This document shows, one piece after another, positions 8,228 to 17,694 of a stretch of DNA of 64,000 nt. The translations under genes and the position numbers were made by a program. The DNA is from Dyella choica (GTDB lineage Bacteria; Pseudomonadota; Gammaproteobacteria; Xanthomonadales; Rhodanobacteraceae), in assembly GCF_003977665.1 (NCBI RefSeq), contig NZ_RYYV01000003.1:281820-345819 (forward strand), in the 5' to 3' direction. Position 1 is the first letter of the stretch; each line of letters starts with the position of its first letter. The notes beneath the pieces were generated by a model. The model searched no databases and was not told the DNA's origin. It saw nothing but the letters and a program-made list of their open reading frames with translations.

Positions 8228-9058
8228 ATGACCCACACGACATCCCACTGGATCGACGTGCCCCGCGCCAACCTCTACGCCGAACAGGCCGGCGAGGGTG
8301 ATTCCATCACCATGCTGCACGGTTTTCTGGTCGACCGTGGCCAATGGGATCATGAATTCACCACGCTGGCCCGTACCCATCATGTGCTGCGCTACGACGC
8401 GCGCGGCTTCGGCCGATCCACCATCGAGCCTGGCAGCTACGCCCATCACGAAGACCTGGCCGCCATACTGAATGCCTGCGGCGTGCAACGCACCACGTTG
8501 CTCGCCTGTTCGGGCGGTGCGGCAACGGCCCTGGATTTCGTGCTGGCGCATCCGCAACGCGTCAGCTCGCTGATCCTCATCGGCCCTGGTTACTGGGGTC
8601 ACTTCGCCGATAGCACGCCGGCTGCGCGTGCCTTTCTGCAGGCGCTTCGCACCTTGGACGTCAGCGGTCTGATCGATAGCTCCTTGCGGGCCTTCACCGA
8701 TGGCCCGCGTCGCGCGTGGAACGAAGTGGATCCCAGCGCGCGCCGGCATACCGAGTTGATGACCGCGCAACTGTTCAAACGCGAAACCAGTTACTGGACA
8801 CGTGCGGCGCAGGACCAGCGCACGCCGAACCCCAGTGCACTCGAACGCCTGCGCGAGATCGACGTGCCGGCCGTGCTGATCGTCGGCGCCGAGGACCAGA
8901 TCGAAGTGCACCGGCTGGCGCGGGAATTGACTGAAGGCTTGCCGCACGCGCGCATGTTCGTAGTGCATGGCGCCGGCCATCACGCCAATCTGGAAGCGCC
9001 TGCCGAGGTGCTCGGTATCGTGCGCAACGCCTTGTCGGTGGCGGCAGAGGCGGATTGA
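8228..9058 (+). CDS. Alpha/beta hydrolase
   Basis: A 276-residue alpha/beta-hydrolase fold protein with no signal peptide. It has an oxyanion region TMLHGFLVDRGQWD, the nucleophile elbow LACSGGAATA, a later acid in VGAEDQIE and the catalytic His in VHGAGHHANLE. The family hydrolyses esters, lactones or similar bonds; the substrate cannot be assigned. It lies 65 bases downstream of the aldo/keto reductase and may share its transcript. Confidence 0.88.
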   Translation: MTHTTSHWIDVPRANLYAEQAGEGDSITMLHGFLVDRGQWDHEFTTLARTHHVLRYDARGFGRSTIEPGSYAHHEDLAAILNACGVQRTTLLACSGGAATALDFVLAHPQRVSSLILIGPGYWGHFADSTPAARAFLQALRTLDVSGLIDSSLRAFTDGPRRAWNEVDPSARRHTELMTAQLFKRETSYWTRAAQDQRTPNPSALERLREIDVPAVLIVGAEDQIEVHRLARELTEGLPHARMFVVHGAGHHANLEAPAEVLGIVRNALSVAAEAD

Positions 9059-9209
9059 TACGTATCGGCTATCGAGCCGGACTCATGGCGTTATCGACCA
9101 TCGGCAGGGGGCGCCTTATGCTTGCGCCATCCTAATTGTCCGAGAGAGCCGCGGCGCCGTTCCGGCTTAGCGGCTCGTCAAGGCATGTCCCTGGGGTTTC
9201 GCCATCCAT

Positions 9210-10469
9210 ATGCCATCGAGCGCATCCTTCAACACCGACGAACTGATCCGCCACGGTACTTCGGCCTTCAAGCGCACCAACCTGGCCTTGTTTGCCGCAG
9301 GTTTGGCCACCTTCGGCCTGCTGTATTGCGTGCAGCCGCTGATGCCGCAATTCAGCCGGCACTACGGCGTCAGCGCAGCAACCAGCGCGCTGTCGCTGTC
9401 GTTGACTACCGGAGTGTTGGCCGTCGCAATGCTGTTTGCGGGCGGTGTTTCCGATGCGTGGGGGCGCAAGGCGGTAATGGTGGCGTCCCTGTTGTCGTCG
9501 GCCTTGCTAGTGCTGCTTTGTGCGTTGATGCCCAACTGGCATGCGCTGCTTACGCTGCGAACATTGCTTGGTATCACGCTCAGCGGCTTGCCCGCCGTAG
9601 CCATGACCTATCTGAGCGAAGAAATGCACGCCGAATCGATCGGCTTGGGGATGGGGCTGTACATCAGCGGCAGCGCAGTGGGAGGCATGAGCGGACGGCT
9701 GATCGCCGGCGTAGTCACCGACTTTGCCGGCTGGCGCGCCGGTGTCGGCGTGGTGGGTTTTATTGGCCTGGTCTCAGGCCTGGTGTTCTGGAAAGCCTTG
9801 CCGCCGTCGCGTCATTTTCATCCGCAGGCCTTGCAGTGGCGCGCCCTGTTCGCGCGCTTTGCCGGCATGTTTCGCGACCCGGGCCTGCCGTGGCTGTTCA
9901 TGGAGGGCTTTCTGCTTTTGGGCGCCTTCGTTACGGTCTACAACTACCTGGGCTATCGCCTGCTGGCGCCGCCGTTCAACCTCAGCCAGACGGCGGTCGG
10001 CCTGATCTTCGGCATCTATCTGGTCGGCACCTTCAGCTCGGCCTGGATGGGCCACCTGGCAGGCAGGCTGGGGCGGCGCAAGCTGCTTTGGACTGCCTTT
10101 GCGCTGATGCTCCTGGGCGTGGTTTGCACGATGACCGCTTCGCTAGGGCTGATCATCTTCGGTATCGCGGCCATCACCTTCGGCTTCTTCGGCGGCCATT
10201 CCATTGTCAGCAGTTGGGTCGGGCGACGTGGCGGCGCAGCGAAAGCACAGGCCTCGTCGATGTACCTTTTCAGCTACTACATGGGTTCTAGCGTGGCGGG
10301 CTGGAGCGGCGGGCTGTTCTATGCGGCCCATCATTGGCAAGGCGTCGCATGGTTTGTCGGTGCCATGGTGCTGGCCGGATTGCTGATCGCACTGTGCTTG
10401 TATCGCCTGCCGCCCTTGCCGCAGCTCGTCACTCCGCCAACGCCCATGAGCAAGGGCGCCATGCCGTGA
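9210..10469 (+). CDS. MFS transporter, YnfM-like
   Basis: A 419-residue protein with about 12 hydrophobic segments and the MFS loop 2-3 motif GGVSDAWGRKAVM. The N-terminus (LFAAGLATFGLLYCVQPLMPQFSRHYGVS) matches the YnfM/arabinose-efflux-like branch of drug:H+ antiporters in the inner membrane. Its substrate is unknown. A LysR gene follows convergently, reminiscent of the ynfL/ynfM association in enterics, although the orientation differs. Confidence 0.9.
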   Translation: MPSSASFNTDELIRHGTSAFKRTNLALFAAGLATFGLLYCVQPLMPQFSRHYGVSAATSALSLSLTTGVLAVAMLFAGGVSDAWGRKAVMVASLLSSALLVLLCALMPNWHALLTLRTLLGITLSGLPAVAMTYLSEEMHAESIGLGMGLYISGSAVGGMSGRLIAGVVTDFAGWRAGVGVVGFIGLVSGLVFWKALPPSRHFHPQALQWRALFARFAGMFRDPGLPWLFMEGFLLLGAFVTVYNYLGYRLLAPPFNLSQTAVGLIFGIYLVGTFSSAWMGHLAGRLGRRKLLWTAFALMLLGVVCTMTASLGLIIFGIAAITFGFFGGHSIVSSWVGRRGGAAKAQASSMYLFSYYMGSSVAGWSGGLFYAAHHWQGVAWFVGAMVLAGLLIALCLYRLPPLPQLVTPPTPMSKGAMP

Positions 10470-10480
10470 GCTTAAGCATT

Positions 10481-10576
10481 GCGTAGGCTGGGATGCAAAT
10501 CCCAGCTTTGCGCCGGTGCAGGCATGGCAATGCTGGGTTTCGCAACCCAGCCTACGATTGCCATCCCAGCCTACGC
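10481..10576. repeat. GTAGGCTGGGAT palindromic repeat (three-part copy)
   Basis: It starts with GCGTAGGCTGGGAT and its local inverse AATCCCAGC, then a middle part with GCTGGGTTTCGCAACCCAGC (10532-10550 region) followed by CCTACG, and ends with CATCCCAGCCTACGC. It fills the gap between the convergent MFS and LysR genes. Confidence 0.85.
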
Positions 10577-10609
10577 ACAGCCCGATGCGCGCAAAAAATC
10601 AGAGCATCC

Positions 10610-11512
10610 CTAGCCTTTGACCACCGTCAGCAGCTGCACGAAGCGTGGCACCAAGGGCGAACGTTCGTCTTCGCGATAGGCCACGTGGATTTCCGACATG
10701 GCATTGGCTTCCGCGAGCGGCACGTAGCGGACGCCTTCCACGTGGAAGTGGTCGCAGGACTGCGGCAGGATCGTCACGCCGAAGCCGGCGGCTACCAGCC
10801 CGATGATCGTGGACGCTTCTCGCGCCTCCTGCGAAATGCGCGGTGCAAATCCTGCCTCACGGCACAAGGTCATGACGTGTTCGTGCACGCCCGCTCCCGC
10901 GTTGCGGGCGAACACCACGAACGGCTCGTGCGCCAGCGCCTTGACTGAAAGTTTGCCGCGTGCGCCGACACGTTTGAGCACAGGGTGGTCAGAGCGCATC
11001 ACCGCAACCAGCGGATCGCGAAACAGGCGCTTGGAAACCAGGGCTGTCGGCAACGTGCCCGGGCGCAGAATGCCGACCTGCAAACGGCGTTCTAGCAGGG
11101 CATCGACCTGCTGCAGCGAATTCATTTCCTCCAACTGCAGATGCACAGCCGGAAAGCGTTGGCGGAATGCGAAGATGGCGCCGGGTATATGCTGCGAAAG
11201 CGGGGTCGTGCGCGTAAAGCCGATGCGCAGCTCACCCAGCTCACCGCGTTGCGCGCGCCGGGCCAGATCCACGGCGCGATCGGTGTGCGCCAGGATTTCG
11301 CGGGCCTCCTGCAGAAACACGCGCCCCGGCTCGGTCAGTGCCACGCGCCGGTTGGTGCGCGTGAGCAGGCGGGCGCCGACGGCGTCTTCCAGCTGGCGGA
11401 TCTGCTGGCTCAGCGGCGGTTGCGACATGCCCAGCCGTTCGGCCGCCTTGCCGAAATGCAAGGTATCGGCGACGGCCACGAAGTAGCGCAGGTGGCGGAG
11501 TTCGATGTTCAT
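10610..11512 (-). CDS. LysR-family transcriptional regulator
   Basis: About 300 residues starting at MNIELRHLRYFVAVADTLHFGKAAERLGMSQPPLSQ, a standard LysR helix-turn-helix. The effector domain follows (ELRIGFTRTTPLSQHIPGAI). The likely start is 11512, twelve codons into the longest frame, because LysR proteins begin at this point. It is convergent with the MFS transporter across a palindromic repeat and is the best local candidate to regulate it, although no shared promoter is visible. Confidence 0.9.
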   Translation of the reverse strand: MNIELRHLRYFVAVADTLHFGKAAERLGMSQPPLSQQIRQLEDAVGARLLTRTNRRVALTEPGRVFLQEAREILAHTDRAVDLARRAQRGELGELRIGFTRTTPLSQHIPGAIFAFRQRFPAVHLQLEEMNSLQQVDALLERRLQVGILRPGTLPTALVSKRLFRDPLVAVMRSDHPVLKRVGARGKLSVKALAHEPFVVFARNAGAGVHEHVMTLCREAGFAPRISQEAREASTIIGLVAAGFGVTILPQSCDHFHVEGVRYVPLAEANAMSEIHVAYREDERSPLVPRFVQLLTVVKG

Positions 11513-11604
11513 GCCGGCTACTTTCGCGGCACGGGGCGCGATGCTCAAGTGCTTTGCGCTCTTCCCCGCGCCGAGAATGGCTCCCTCCCCTACGTGTCGT
11601 AGAG

Positions 11605-11631
11605 CCTGCCCCGGACTTGATTGGGGGCAGG
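11605..11631. terminator. Possible terminator of the NPP gene
   Basis: CCTGCCCC at 11605-11612 pairs with GGGGCAGG at 11624-11631, just beyond the stop of the leftward phosphodiesterase gene. The stem is GC-rich but no T tract follows in either direction. Confidence 0.35.
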
Positions 11632-11639
11632 GGGCGGAT

Positions 11640-12929
11640 TCATTGCACCGACGCCGCAGCCTCCGGCTTCAGCATCCCTCGTACATCCTCAAACTTGCCA
11701 TCGCCGAACTTCGGCGTGAGGCCGAGCAGATGCGCCATCAACGGATACACATCCACGTTCGGGAAGTTGGGGAAGCGAATGCCGCTCTGAAACGCCGGGC
11801 CGTGTGCCACGAATAGCGCCTGCATCAGCGGATCGGCATTGTCATAGCCGTGTGCGCCCTGTTTCAGGTCGTCTCGGTGCTTGGCGAGGTACTCGCTGGT
11901 GGTGATGCGCCAGCCGACATCGGCCAGGCACACCAGCTGTGGCACGCGCGTATTGCTGCCGTAGTTCAGGCGCTTGGGAATGCGGGACTTGTCCCAGCAG
12001 TGCATGTGCTGCTGGGGCTGCTCCAGTTGCTGTTCGATGGCGTTGAAATCGTGTTTGCGCTTGGGATTGAAGCCGGCGACTTCGTCCAGGGTCACCACTT
12101 CCACGTCTTTCAGATCTATCAGCTTGTCGATCAGGATGTTGTGGTCCGGCGGTACGCTGGCCATGCCGTGATCGGCGAGAACGATGATGTTGATCTTGTC
12201 GTAGAGCCCGCGCTGGCGTAGTCCGTCGACCATGCGTCCGATCGCGGCATCGGTATCGCGCAGGGCCTGGTTCAGTTCCGCTGAATCGGGACCGTACTTA
12301 TGCCCTGCCTTGTCGACCGCTTCGAAATACAGCGTGACGAAGCTTGGGCGCTGATCGGCCGGCATGTCCAGCCATGCCAGCACCTGGTCGACCCGCTGAT
12401 CCGCAGTCACCTTGCTGTCATAGCGTTTCCAGATATCCGGGTGCTTGCCCTGGATGTCCGCGTCCGAGCCTGGCCAGAACATGGTGGCCGTATGCAGGCC
12501 ATTTGCATCGGCGGTAACCCATAGTGGCGTGCCTTCGTCCCACCATAAGCCGTTGCTTTCGGCGTTCTTGTCGTCATGCGTGAACTTGCCCAGGACAGGA
12601 TCGACCATGGTGTTGTCGACGATGCCGTTATGGTCCGGCACCAATCCAGTCACGATGGCGTAGTGATTGGGAAAGGTCAGCGACGGGAACGAAGGTTGCA
12701 TGGAATCGGCGTGCACGCCGCTGGCGGCCATTGCCTGAAGGTTCGGAGTGATTCCGCGGTTGATGTAGTCGGCCCTGAAGGCGTCGATCGAGATAAGCAG
12801 CAGCGGAGTGGTAGCTGCAGCCTTGGCCTGTTGCGCCTTGGTTTCCGGCCCTACCGAAGGATGGGTCGCGCAGCCGGCGAAGCCCAAGGCCAGGAACGAA
12901 CAAAGCAGAAGGCGAGACAAGCCTTTCAT
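11640..12929 (-). CDS. Nucleotide pyrophosphatase/phosphodiesterase lipoprotein (NPP family)
   Basis: A 429-residue alkaline-phosphatase-superfamily enzyme. The leader ends at lipobox GFAGC (C20), so an outer-envelope lipoprotein is predicted. The metal Asp is in ISIDAFRADY (D49) and the Thr nucleophile in SLTFPNHY (T85), followed by the zinc ligands in LADHGM and KQGAHGYDN. This order matches the structurally known Xanthomonas NPP, which hydrolyses nucleotide phosphodiesters. The product could release nucleotides or phosphate outside the cytoplasm. It is monocistronic, with DUF1348 divergent from it. Confidence 0.9.
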   Translation of the reverse strand: MKGLSRLLLCSFLALGFAGCATHPSVGPETKAQQAKAAATTPLLLISIDAFRADYINRGITPNLQAMAASGVHADSMQPSFPSLTFPNHYAIVTGLVPDHNGIVDNTMVDPVLGKFTHDDKNAESNGLWWDEGTPLWVTADANGLHTATMFWPGSDADIQGKHPDIWKRYDSKVTADQRVDQVLAWLDMPADQRPSFVTLYFEAVDKAGHKYGPDSAELNQALRDTDAAIGRMVDGLRQRGLYDKINIIVLADHGMASVPPDHNILIDKLIDLKDVEVVTLDEVAGFNPKRKHDFNAIEQQLEQPQQHMHCWDKSRIPKRLNYGSNTRVPQLVCLADVGWRITTSEYLAKHRDDLKQGAHGYDNADPLMQALFVAHGPAFQSGIRFPNFPNVDVYPLMAHLLGLTPKFGDGKFEDVRGMLKPEAAASVQ

Positions 12930-13115
12930 GGTGCGAAATCCGTTGGTCGATCGACAACTGCCAATGATGACGCAGTTGTGTGACTAATTCAGCATGCTCC
13001 ATGGCGCAAGGCTCAATCGTCGTGTTTGCCCGCAAGTTCTTGGCCAAGCCGGTAGGACAGGCTGGGCTACAATCCACGCTGCTCGCGCTGCTTTACCTGT
13101 CCTGGAGCTGCAACC

Positions 13116-13592
13116 ATGCTCGAGATCGAACAACGCCCGCCCTTACCGCCGTTTACCCGCGAAACCGCGATCCAAAAAGTCCGCCTTGCCGAGGATGCCT
13201 GGAACACGCGCGATCCAAACCGCGTGGCGCTTGCGTATACACCCGATAGCCGCTGGCGCAACCGTGCGGAATTCCTGCAGGGGCGCGATTCGATCGTCGC
13301 TTTCCTCACGCGCAAATGGGCGCGTGAGCTGGACTACCGCCTGATCAAAGAGCTATGGGCCTTCGAAGGCCATCGCATCGCCGTACGTTTTGCCTATGAA
13401 TGGCATGACGATTCCGGCAACTGGTTCCGTTCGTATGGCAACGAGAACTGGTTGTTCGACGAAAACGGCTTGATGGCCGAGCGGCATGCCAGTATCAACG
13501 ACCTGCCGATCAGCGAGGCGCAGCGCCAATACCGTTGGCCGCAAGGGCGTCGGCCAGATGATCATGCGGGGCTGGGTGAACTCGGGTTGTAA
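13116..13592 (+). CDS. DUF1348 NTF2-like protein
   Basis: A 158-residue soluble protein of the DUF1348 / SnoaL-like family. It contains the family pattern [18 protein letters not shown], then [21 protein letters not shown] and a final [14 protein letters not shown]. The fold is a cone-shaped alpha+beta barrel; the function is not established. The ATG at 13116 has GGAG upstream. The following intergenic region is a palindromic repeat. Confidence 0.85.
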   Translation: MLEIEQRPPLPPFTRETAIQKVRLAEDAWNTRDPNRVALAYTPDSRWRNRAEFLQGRDSIVAFLTRKWARELDYRLIKELWAFEGHRIAVRFAYEWHDDSGNWFRSYGNENWLFDENGLMAERHASINDLPISEAQRQYRWPQGRRPDDHAGLGELGL

Positions 13593-13606
13593 CCAGGCTA
13601 GCCGGC

Positions 13607-13701
13607 GCGAGGGCTAGGATGGTAATCCCAGCAGCGCGCCGCTTCGTGCATGCCAATGCAGGGTTTAGCAACCCAGCCTACGATTGTCATTCCAGCCTGC
13701 G
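13607..13701. repeat. GTAGGCTGGGAT palindromic repeat (diverged copy)
   Basis: A three-part copy parallel to that at 10481: GGCTAGGATGG...AATCCCAGC, then AGGGTTTAGCAACCC with CCTACG, then a TTCCAGCCTGCG end. Its right 15 bases encode the stop codon and last residues of the convergent HI0933-type flavoprotein. Confidence 0.8.
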
Positions 13702-14931
13702 TTTTAGCCACGCCGCTGCGCCTAGCCCCGCCCGATACCCGCTTGCGAAACACGCCGTCAACAAATAGCCGCCGGTCGGCGCTTCCCAATCCAGCATCTC
13801 CCCCGCGCAAAACACGCCGGGCAGGGCGGTCAGCATCAGCGAATCATGCAAAGCTTCCAGCCGCACACCGCCGGCGCTGCTGATGGCCTCGGCCATCGGG
13901 CGCGGCCGTTGCAGGCGCAAGGGCAGGCACTTGATGGCATGGGCCAGGACATCCGGATCATGGCGTTGAGCCGAATCCAGCACTTCATGCAGCAAAGCCG
14001 TTTTCACGCCGGCCAAGCCGGCCTGACGCCGCAAATGCTCGCTTAGCGTGCGGCTTCCACGCGGTTTGGCCAGGTCATGGCGCAATCGATCCAGTGTGCG
14101 GTCCGGCGCCAGGTCCAGTTCCAGCACGGCATGGCCTTGGCGGGCGATGGCGTCACGCAGGCTCGCCGATAGCGCGTAGATCAGGCTGCCCTCGATGCCG
14201 GTCTGCGTGATCACGCATTCGCCCTGCAGCATTGGCGTGCGTCCGCAGGCATCGTGCAAGCGTGCGGCAACAGGTTTCAGCGGTGCGCCGGCATGGTGCG
14301 AGGATAAAAAGGTGCTCCAGTCGATATCGAAGCCGCAATTGGCGGGTTGCAATGGCGCAACGTCGACACCGCGTTCTGCCAGAAGTGTCTGCCAAGCGCC
14401 ATCCGAACCCAGTTGCGGCCAGCTGCCGCCACCCAACGCCAAAACCGCAGCACCCGCATGCACGAAGCACTCACCCTCCGCAGTAGCGAAGCGCCAGGCG
14501 CCATCGTCACGCCAACCAAGCCAGCGATGGTGCACGTGAAAACGCACGCCGCTTTCGCGCAGCCGATGCACCCATCCACGCAATAGCGGTGCAGCCTTCA
14601 AATCGCTGGGAAACACTCGTCCCGAACTGCCCACGAAAGTTGCCACGCCCAAGCCGTGGGCCCAGTCCCGCAGGGCCTCGGCATCGAAGTCATCCAACCA
14701 TGCGCCCACCTCCCTGGCTCGTTGGCCGTAGCGTTGGTCGAAGGCCGGGCGCGGCTCACCGTGGGTGAGGTTCATGCCGCCTTTGCCGGCGATCAGGAAT
14801 TTGCGCCCGACCGAACCCTTGGCTTCGTACAGATCGACCTCGATGCCTTGCGCGCGCGCCGTTTCGGCAGCCATAAGCCCGGCAGGGCCGCCGCCGATAA
14901 TGATCAGATTGGATGGGCGCGAAGATGGCAT
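13687..14931 (-). CDS. HI0933-family NAD(P)/FAD-dependent oxidoreductase
   Basis: A 414-residue flavoprotein. The N-terminal FAD site reads LIIIGGGPAGLMAAETA, followed by GRKFLIAGKGGMNLTHGE, the family signature. The C-terminal FAD segment is PGVFCAGEMLDWEAPTGGYLLTACFASGYRAG. It belongs to the HI0933/YhiN group (TIGR03862-like), whose reaction is unknown. The last codons and TGA stop lie inside a palindromic repeat, so the native C-terminus may have been altered by repeat insertion. Confidence 0.9.
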   Translation of the reverse strand: MPSSRPSNLIIIGGGPAGLMAAETARAQGIEVDLYEAKGSVGRKFLIAGKGGMNLTHGEPRPAFDQRYGQRAREVGAWLDDFDAEALRDWAHGLGVATFVGSSGRVFPSDLKAAPLLRGWVHRLRESGVRFHVHHRWLGWRDDGAWRFATAEGECFVHAGAAVLALGGGSWPQLGSDGAWQTLLAERGVDVAPLQPANCGFDIDWSTFLSSHHAGAPLKPVAARLHDACGRTPMLQGECVITQTGIEGSLIYALSASLRDAIARQGHAVLELDLAPDRTLDRLRHDLAKPRGSRTLSEHLRRQAGLAGVKTALLHEVLDSAQRHDPDVLAHAIKCLPLRLQRPRPMAEAISSAGGVRLEALHDSLMLTALPGVFCAGEMLDWEAPTGGYLLTACFASGYRAGLGAAAWLKRRLE

Positions 14932-14970
14932 GCACGGGTAGGGTGTTGGGGATCGTGCATTGTAAAAGAG

Positions 14971-15486
14971 CTAGCTGCTTTTTCCCCGCGGCGCCAAGCG
15001 TCGAATTAGGGGCTCATGCCGTGGATAACGGCTCAGCAGCGCCGGCGTATCCGCCAGCTCGAAAGTCGCGAACTCAAAGCCCGGCGCCACTGTGCATCCC
15101 ATCAGCGAGTACCCCTGCATGCCCTCGCGCTCCGCCGCAAACCAGCAGCCTGCGGGCACTACGAACTGAAACACCGCACCAGGTTCATGCAGCATGTCGC
15201 CAAGCCGCTGCACCTTCCATTCGCCGCGCTCGTCCAGCATATGGATCAACAGCGGATCGCCGGCGTAGAAATGCCACATCTCGTCCGAGTCAATGCGATG
15301 CCAGGCGGAGTAGGCCTGGCCGTGCAAGAGGTAATAGATGCCGGTCGAGGCGTGGCGCCGTGTGTGGTCAGTCCGTGTGACATGCTCATCGCACCGGTAG
15401 GTCTGCCGGTAGAAGCCGCCTTCCGGATGCGGCTGCAGACCGAGCTGTTCGATGATGTCTTCAAGCGCGGAAGTAGCGATTGTCAT
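14971..15486 (-). CDS. DUF985 cupin protein
   Basis: A 171-residue protein from the ATG at 15486. The motifs [37 protein letters not shown] and [10 protein letters not shown] are typical of the DUF985 cupin family, sometimes likened to yeast YML079W. It has no signal peptide and its function is unknown. Its start overlaps the stop of the MGMT gene as ATGA, so it is the third gene of an alkylation-repair operon. The longer upstream frame is rejected because it would run far back into the MGMT gene. Confidence 0.9.
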   Translation of the reverse strand: MTIATSALEDIIEQLGLQPHPEGGFYRQTYRCDEHVTRTDHTRRHASTGIYYLLHGQAYSAWHRIDSDEMWHFYAGDPLLIHMLDERGEWKVQRLGDMLHEPGAVFQFVVPAGCWFAAEREGMQGYSLMGCTVAPGFEFATFELADTPALLSRYPRHEPLIRRLAPRGKSS

Positions 15487-16001
15487 GCGACCCCGAACAA
15501 ATCCCCATGCGCTACCTGGTCTTCCATCGCCAGCAAGAATCGCTTCGTCGGCAAGCCGCCGCCAAAACCCGTCAGGCTGCCGTTCGCCCCGATCACTCGA
15601 TGGCAAGGTAACACGATAGGTAAAGGATTACGCCCATTGGCCGCTCCTACCGCACGCACAGCCTGAGGCTGCCCGATACGCTGCGCCAGTTCGCCATAGC
15701 TTAGGGTGGTGCCATACGGAATCTTGGCCAGTGCCCACCAAACCGCCAGCTGAAAGCCGGTCCCGATCGGGTGCAACGGCAGATCGAAATTCGTGCGCGT
15801 GCCGGCAAAATATTCCTCCAACTGCTTGCGCGCAAAGGCGAGCTTGGCCGGTTCGTGCTTCCATGCGGGATCGGGCTCCTTGCGATGCTTGCCGATCTCG
15901 AACCAGACTTCACGCAAGCCCTTCGCGTCAGCCACCAGTAGCAGCTTGCCGATCGGTGTGGGCAACGAGTCGTACCAGATGAAGTCGTTGGATGGGCTCA
16001 T
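15483..16001 (-). CDS. ogt: Methylated-DNA--protein-cysteine methyltransferase
   Basis: This suicide enzyme removes O6-methylguanine lesions. From the ATG at 16001 it has 172 residues, with the acceptor cysteine C133 in VLPCHRVIG, the helix [10 protein letters not shown] and the turn GAANGRNP. The start overlaps the stop of the Ada-AlkA fusion (ATGA), and its own stop overlaps the cupin start. This indicates one coupled operon in which the methyl-phosphotriester sensor, base glycosylase and methyltransferase are made together. Confidence 0.93.
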   Translation of the reverse strand: MSPSNDFIWYDSLPTPIGKLLLVADAKGLREVWFEIGKHRKEPDPAWKHEPAKLAFARKQLEEYFAGTRTNFDLPLHPIGTGFQLAVWWALAKIPYGTTLSYGELAQRIGQPQAVRAVGAANGRNPLPIVLPCHRVIGANGSLTGFGGGLPTKRFLLAMEDQVAHGDLFGVA

Positions 16002-17512
16002 GCCGGGGCTCCCTGTCGTGGCTTGATTGGCAGCTTCGCCGGTGCACTCATGCTGCGCCATAGATGCATTACCGCATAGGCGCGCCACGGCCGCCAGGCT
16101 TCGGCCAGTTGCGTCAGTGCCTTGGTGCTGAGCGTTTCACCATCGCGCGAGGCCGCGCGCCGCAGTATCAGGTCGGCGGCGGGAAACGCATCCGGATGGC
16201 TCAGTGCACGCATCGCCATGTAATGGGCCGTCCATTCACCAATGCCGGGCAGGGCCACCCAGCGCAGGACGAACTCGTCCAGCGACTGTTCGACCCGAAA
16301 ATCCACGCGCCCGTCCAGTACTGCGCGCGCGACGCCGCGAATGGTTTGCGCGCGCGCTGTGGTGATGCCCAACGCATTGAGATCCGCATCGGCCAACAGC
16401 TCCGGTGTGGGGAACAGACGTTCCAGGCCGGGAGCCACCGGCACGGGCAGCGCTACACCGTAGCGATGCACCACCCGCGAAGCGAGCGTGCGCGCAGCTG
16501 CCACGCTCACTTGCTGGCCGAGTATCGCGCGCACCGCCACCTCAAAACCATCCCAGCTGCCGGGCAAGCGCAGGCCGGGGCTTTTGCGCAACAGGGGGCG
16601 CAGATGCGCTGTGCTCTGCAAGGCCGTGGCGATGGCCTGGGGATCCGCGTCCAGATCGAACATGCGCCGAATGCGCGTCACCACCGCCAACATCTGCGCC
16701 GGTTGCGGGCAATGCAGTTGCAGGCGCAGCATGTTCTCCTGCTCCGGCCATGCGCTCAGGCGCAGCCAGCCCGGTGCTTCGGCCGGACCAAAGACTCGCG
16801 CATAACTTGCATCGTCGACCACTTCGATGCCTGGCAAGGAACGGCCGCGCAAAAAGGCCAGTACGGCGCCGAAATCATAGGGCGGGCGGTAGTTCAAGCG
16901 CAACGTCAGGCTGTCATCGCTGCCGGAATGAGGCTTGCGCCGCAGCTCGCGCGGCGCGATGCGATTGGCCTGCGCAAACGCGGCATTGAAGCGCCGCAGG
17001 CTGCCGAAACCTGAGGCAAGCGCCACATCCGTGACCGGCATGTTCGACTCGGTCAGCAGTTGCTTGGCGAACAAAAGCCGGCGCGTGGTATGCACGTCGA
17101 TCGGTGGTGCACCCAGCCGCTCCACGAACAAGCGGCGCAATTGCCGCGGCCCAACGCCGACGCGCCGCGCAAGCTCATCCACCGGGTGGTCCTGCAGCAG
17201 GCCGTCGTCGATCAGCTTCAAGGCGCGCGTTACCACGTGATCGCAGCGCTGCCAGGCATCGTTGCCGGGCGCGAGTTCCGGACGGCAGCGCAGGCAGGGG
17301 CGAAACCCCGCCGCTTCCGCCGCCGCGGCCGTCGTGTAATACGCGACGTTCTCGCGCTTGGGCGAAGGCGACGCAGGGCATACCGGCCGGCAGTAGATGC
17401 GGGTGGTGCTGACTGCGATGAAAAACAGCCCGTCGAACCGCGCGTCCCGGCTCAGTCGAGCTCGCTCACAGGTTTGCGGGTCCAGGGCGGGAAAGGTGTG
17501 GGCTTCTGTCAT
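15998..17512 (-). CDS. Ada N-terminal / AraC / AlkA fusion: methylation sensor and DNA glycosylase
   Basis: A 504-residue protein with three parts. Residues 1-80 are an Ada zinc domain with C41, C45, C73 and C76 in YCRPVCP and [10 protein letters not shown]41 is the expected methyl acceptor. Residues 90-185 are an AraC-type helix-turn-helix. Residues 200-504 are AlkA, with the helix-hairpin-helix [11 protein letters not shown] and the catalytic Asp in PAADLILRR. Known family members sense methyl-phosphotriesters, activate repair genes and excise alkylated bases. It heads the operon with MGMT and a cupin and probably autoregulates. Confidence 0.94.
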   Translation of the reverse strand: MTEAHTFPALDPQTCERARLSRDARFDGLFFIAVSTTRIYCRPVCPASPSPKRENVAYYTTAAAAEAAGFRPCLRCRPELAPGNDAWQRCDHVVTRALKLIDDGLLQDHPVDELARRVGVGPRQLRRLFVERLGAPPIDVHTTRRLLFAKQLLTESNMPVTDVALASGFGSLRRFNAAFAQANRIAPRELRRKPHSGSDDSLTLRLNYRPPYDFGAVLAFLRGRSLPGIEVVDDASYARVFGPAEAPGWLRLSAWPEQENMLRLQLHCPQPAQMLAVVTRIRRMFDLDADPQAIATALQSTAHLRPLLRKSPGLRLPGSWDGFEVAVRAILGQQVSVAAARTLASRVVHRYGVALPVPVAPGLERLFPTPELLADADLNALGITTARAQTIRGVARAVLDGRVDFRVEQSLDEFVLRWVALPGIGEWTAHYMAMRALSHPDAFPAADLILRRAASRDGETLSTKALTQLAEAWRPWRAYAVMHLWRSMSAPAKLPIKPRQGAPA

Positions 17513-17694
17513 GGAGTCAGGCTAGCACCGTTGCTGGCGGGAAACTCGCCGTTTTCGGACATCAATGCCAACGTCCAGGACGGTTAGGAGCGCTTATGCG
17601 CTGTTTGTGGGGCTGAGAATGCCCCTCTTTTTCCGCTCAACATCCCGGATATATTTGCTATATCTATTTAGAGGGAATTTACAGGGGACGTAGC

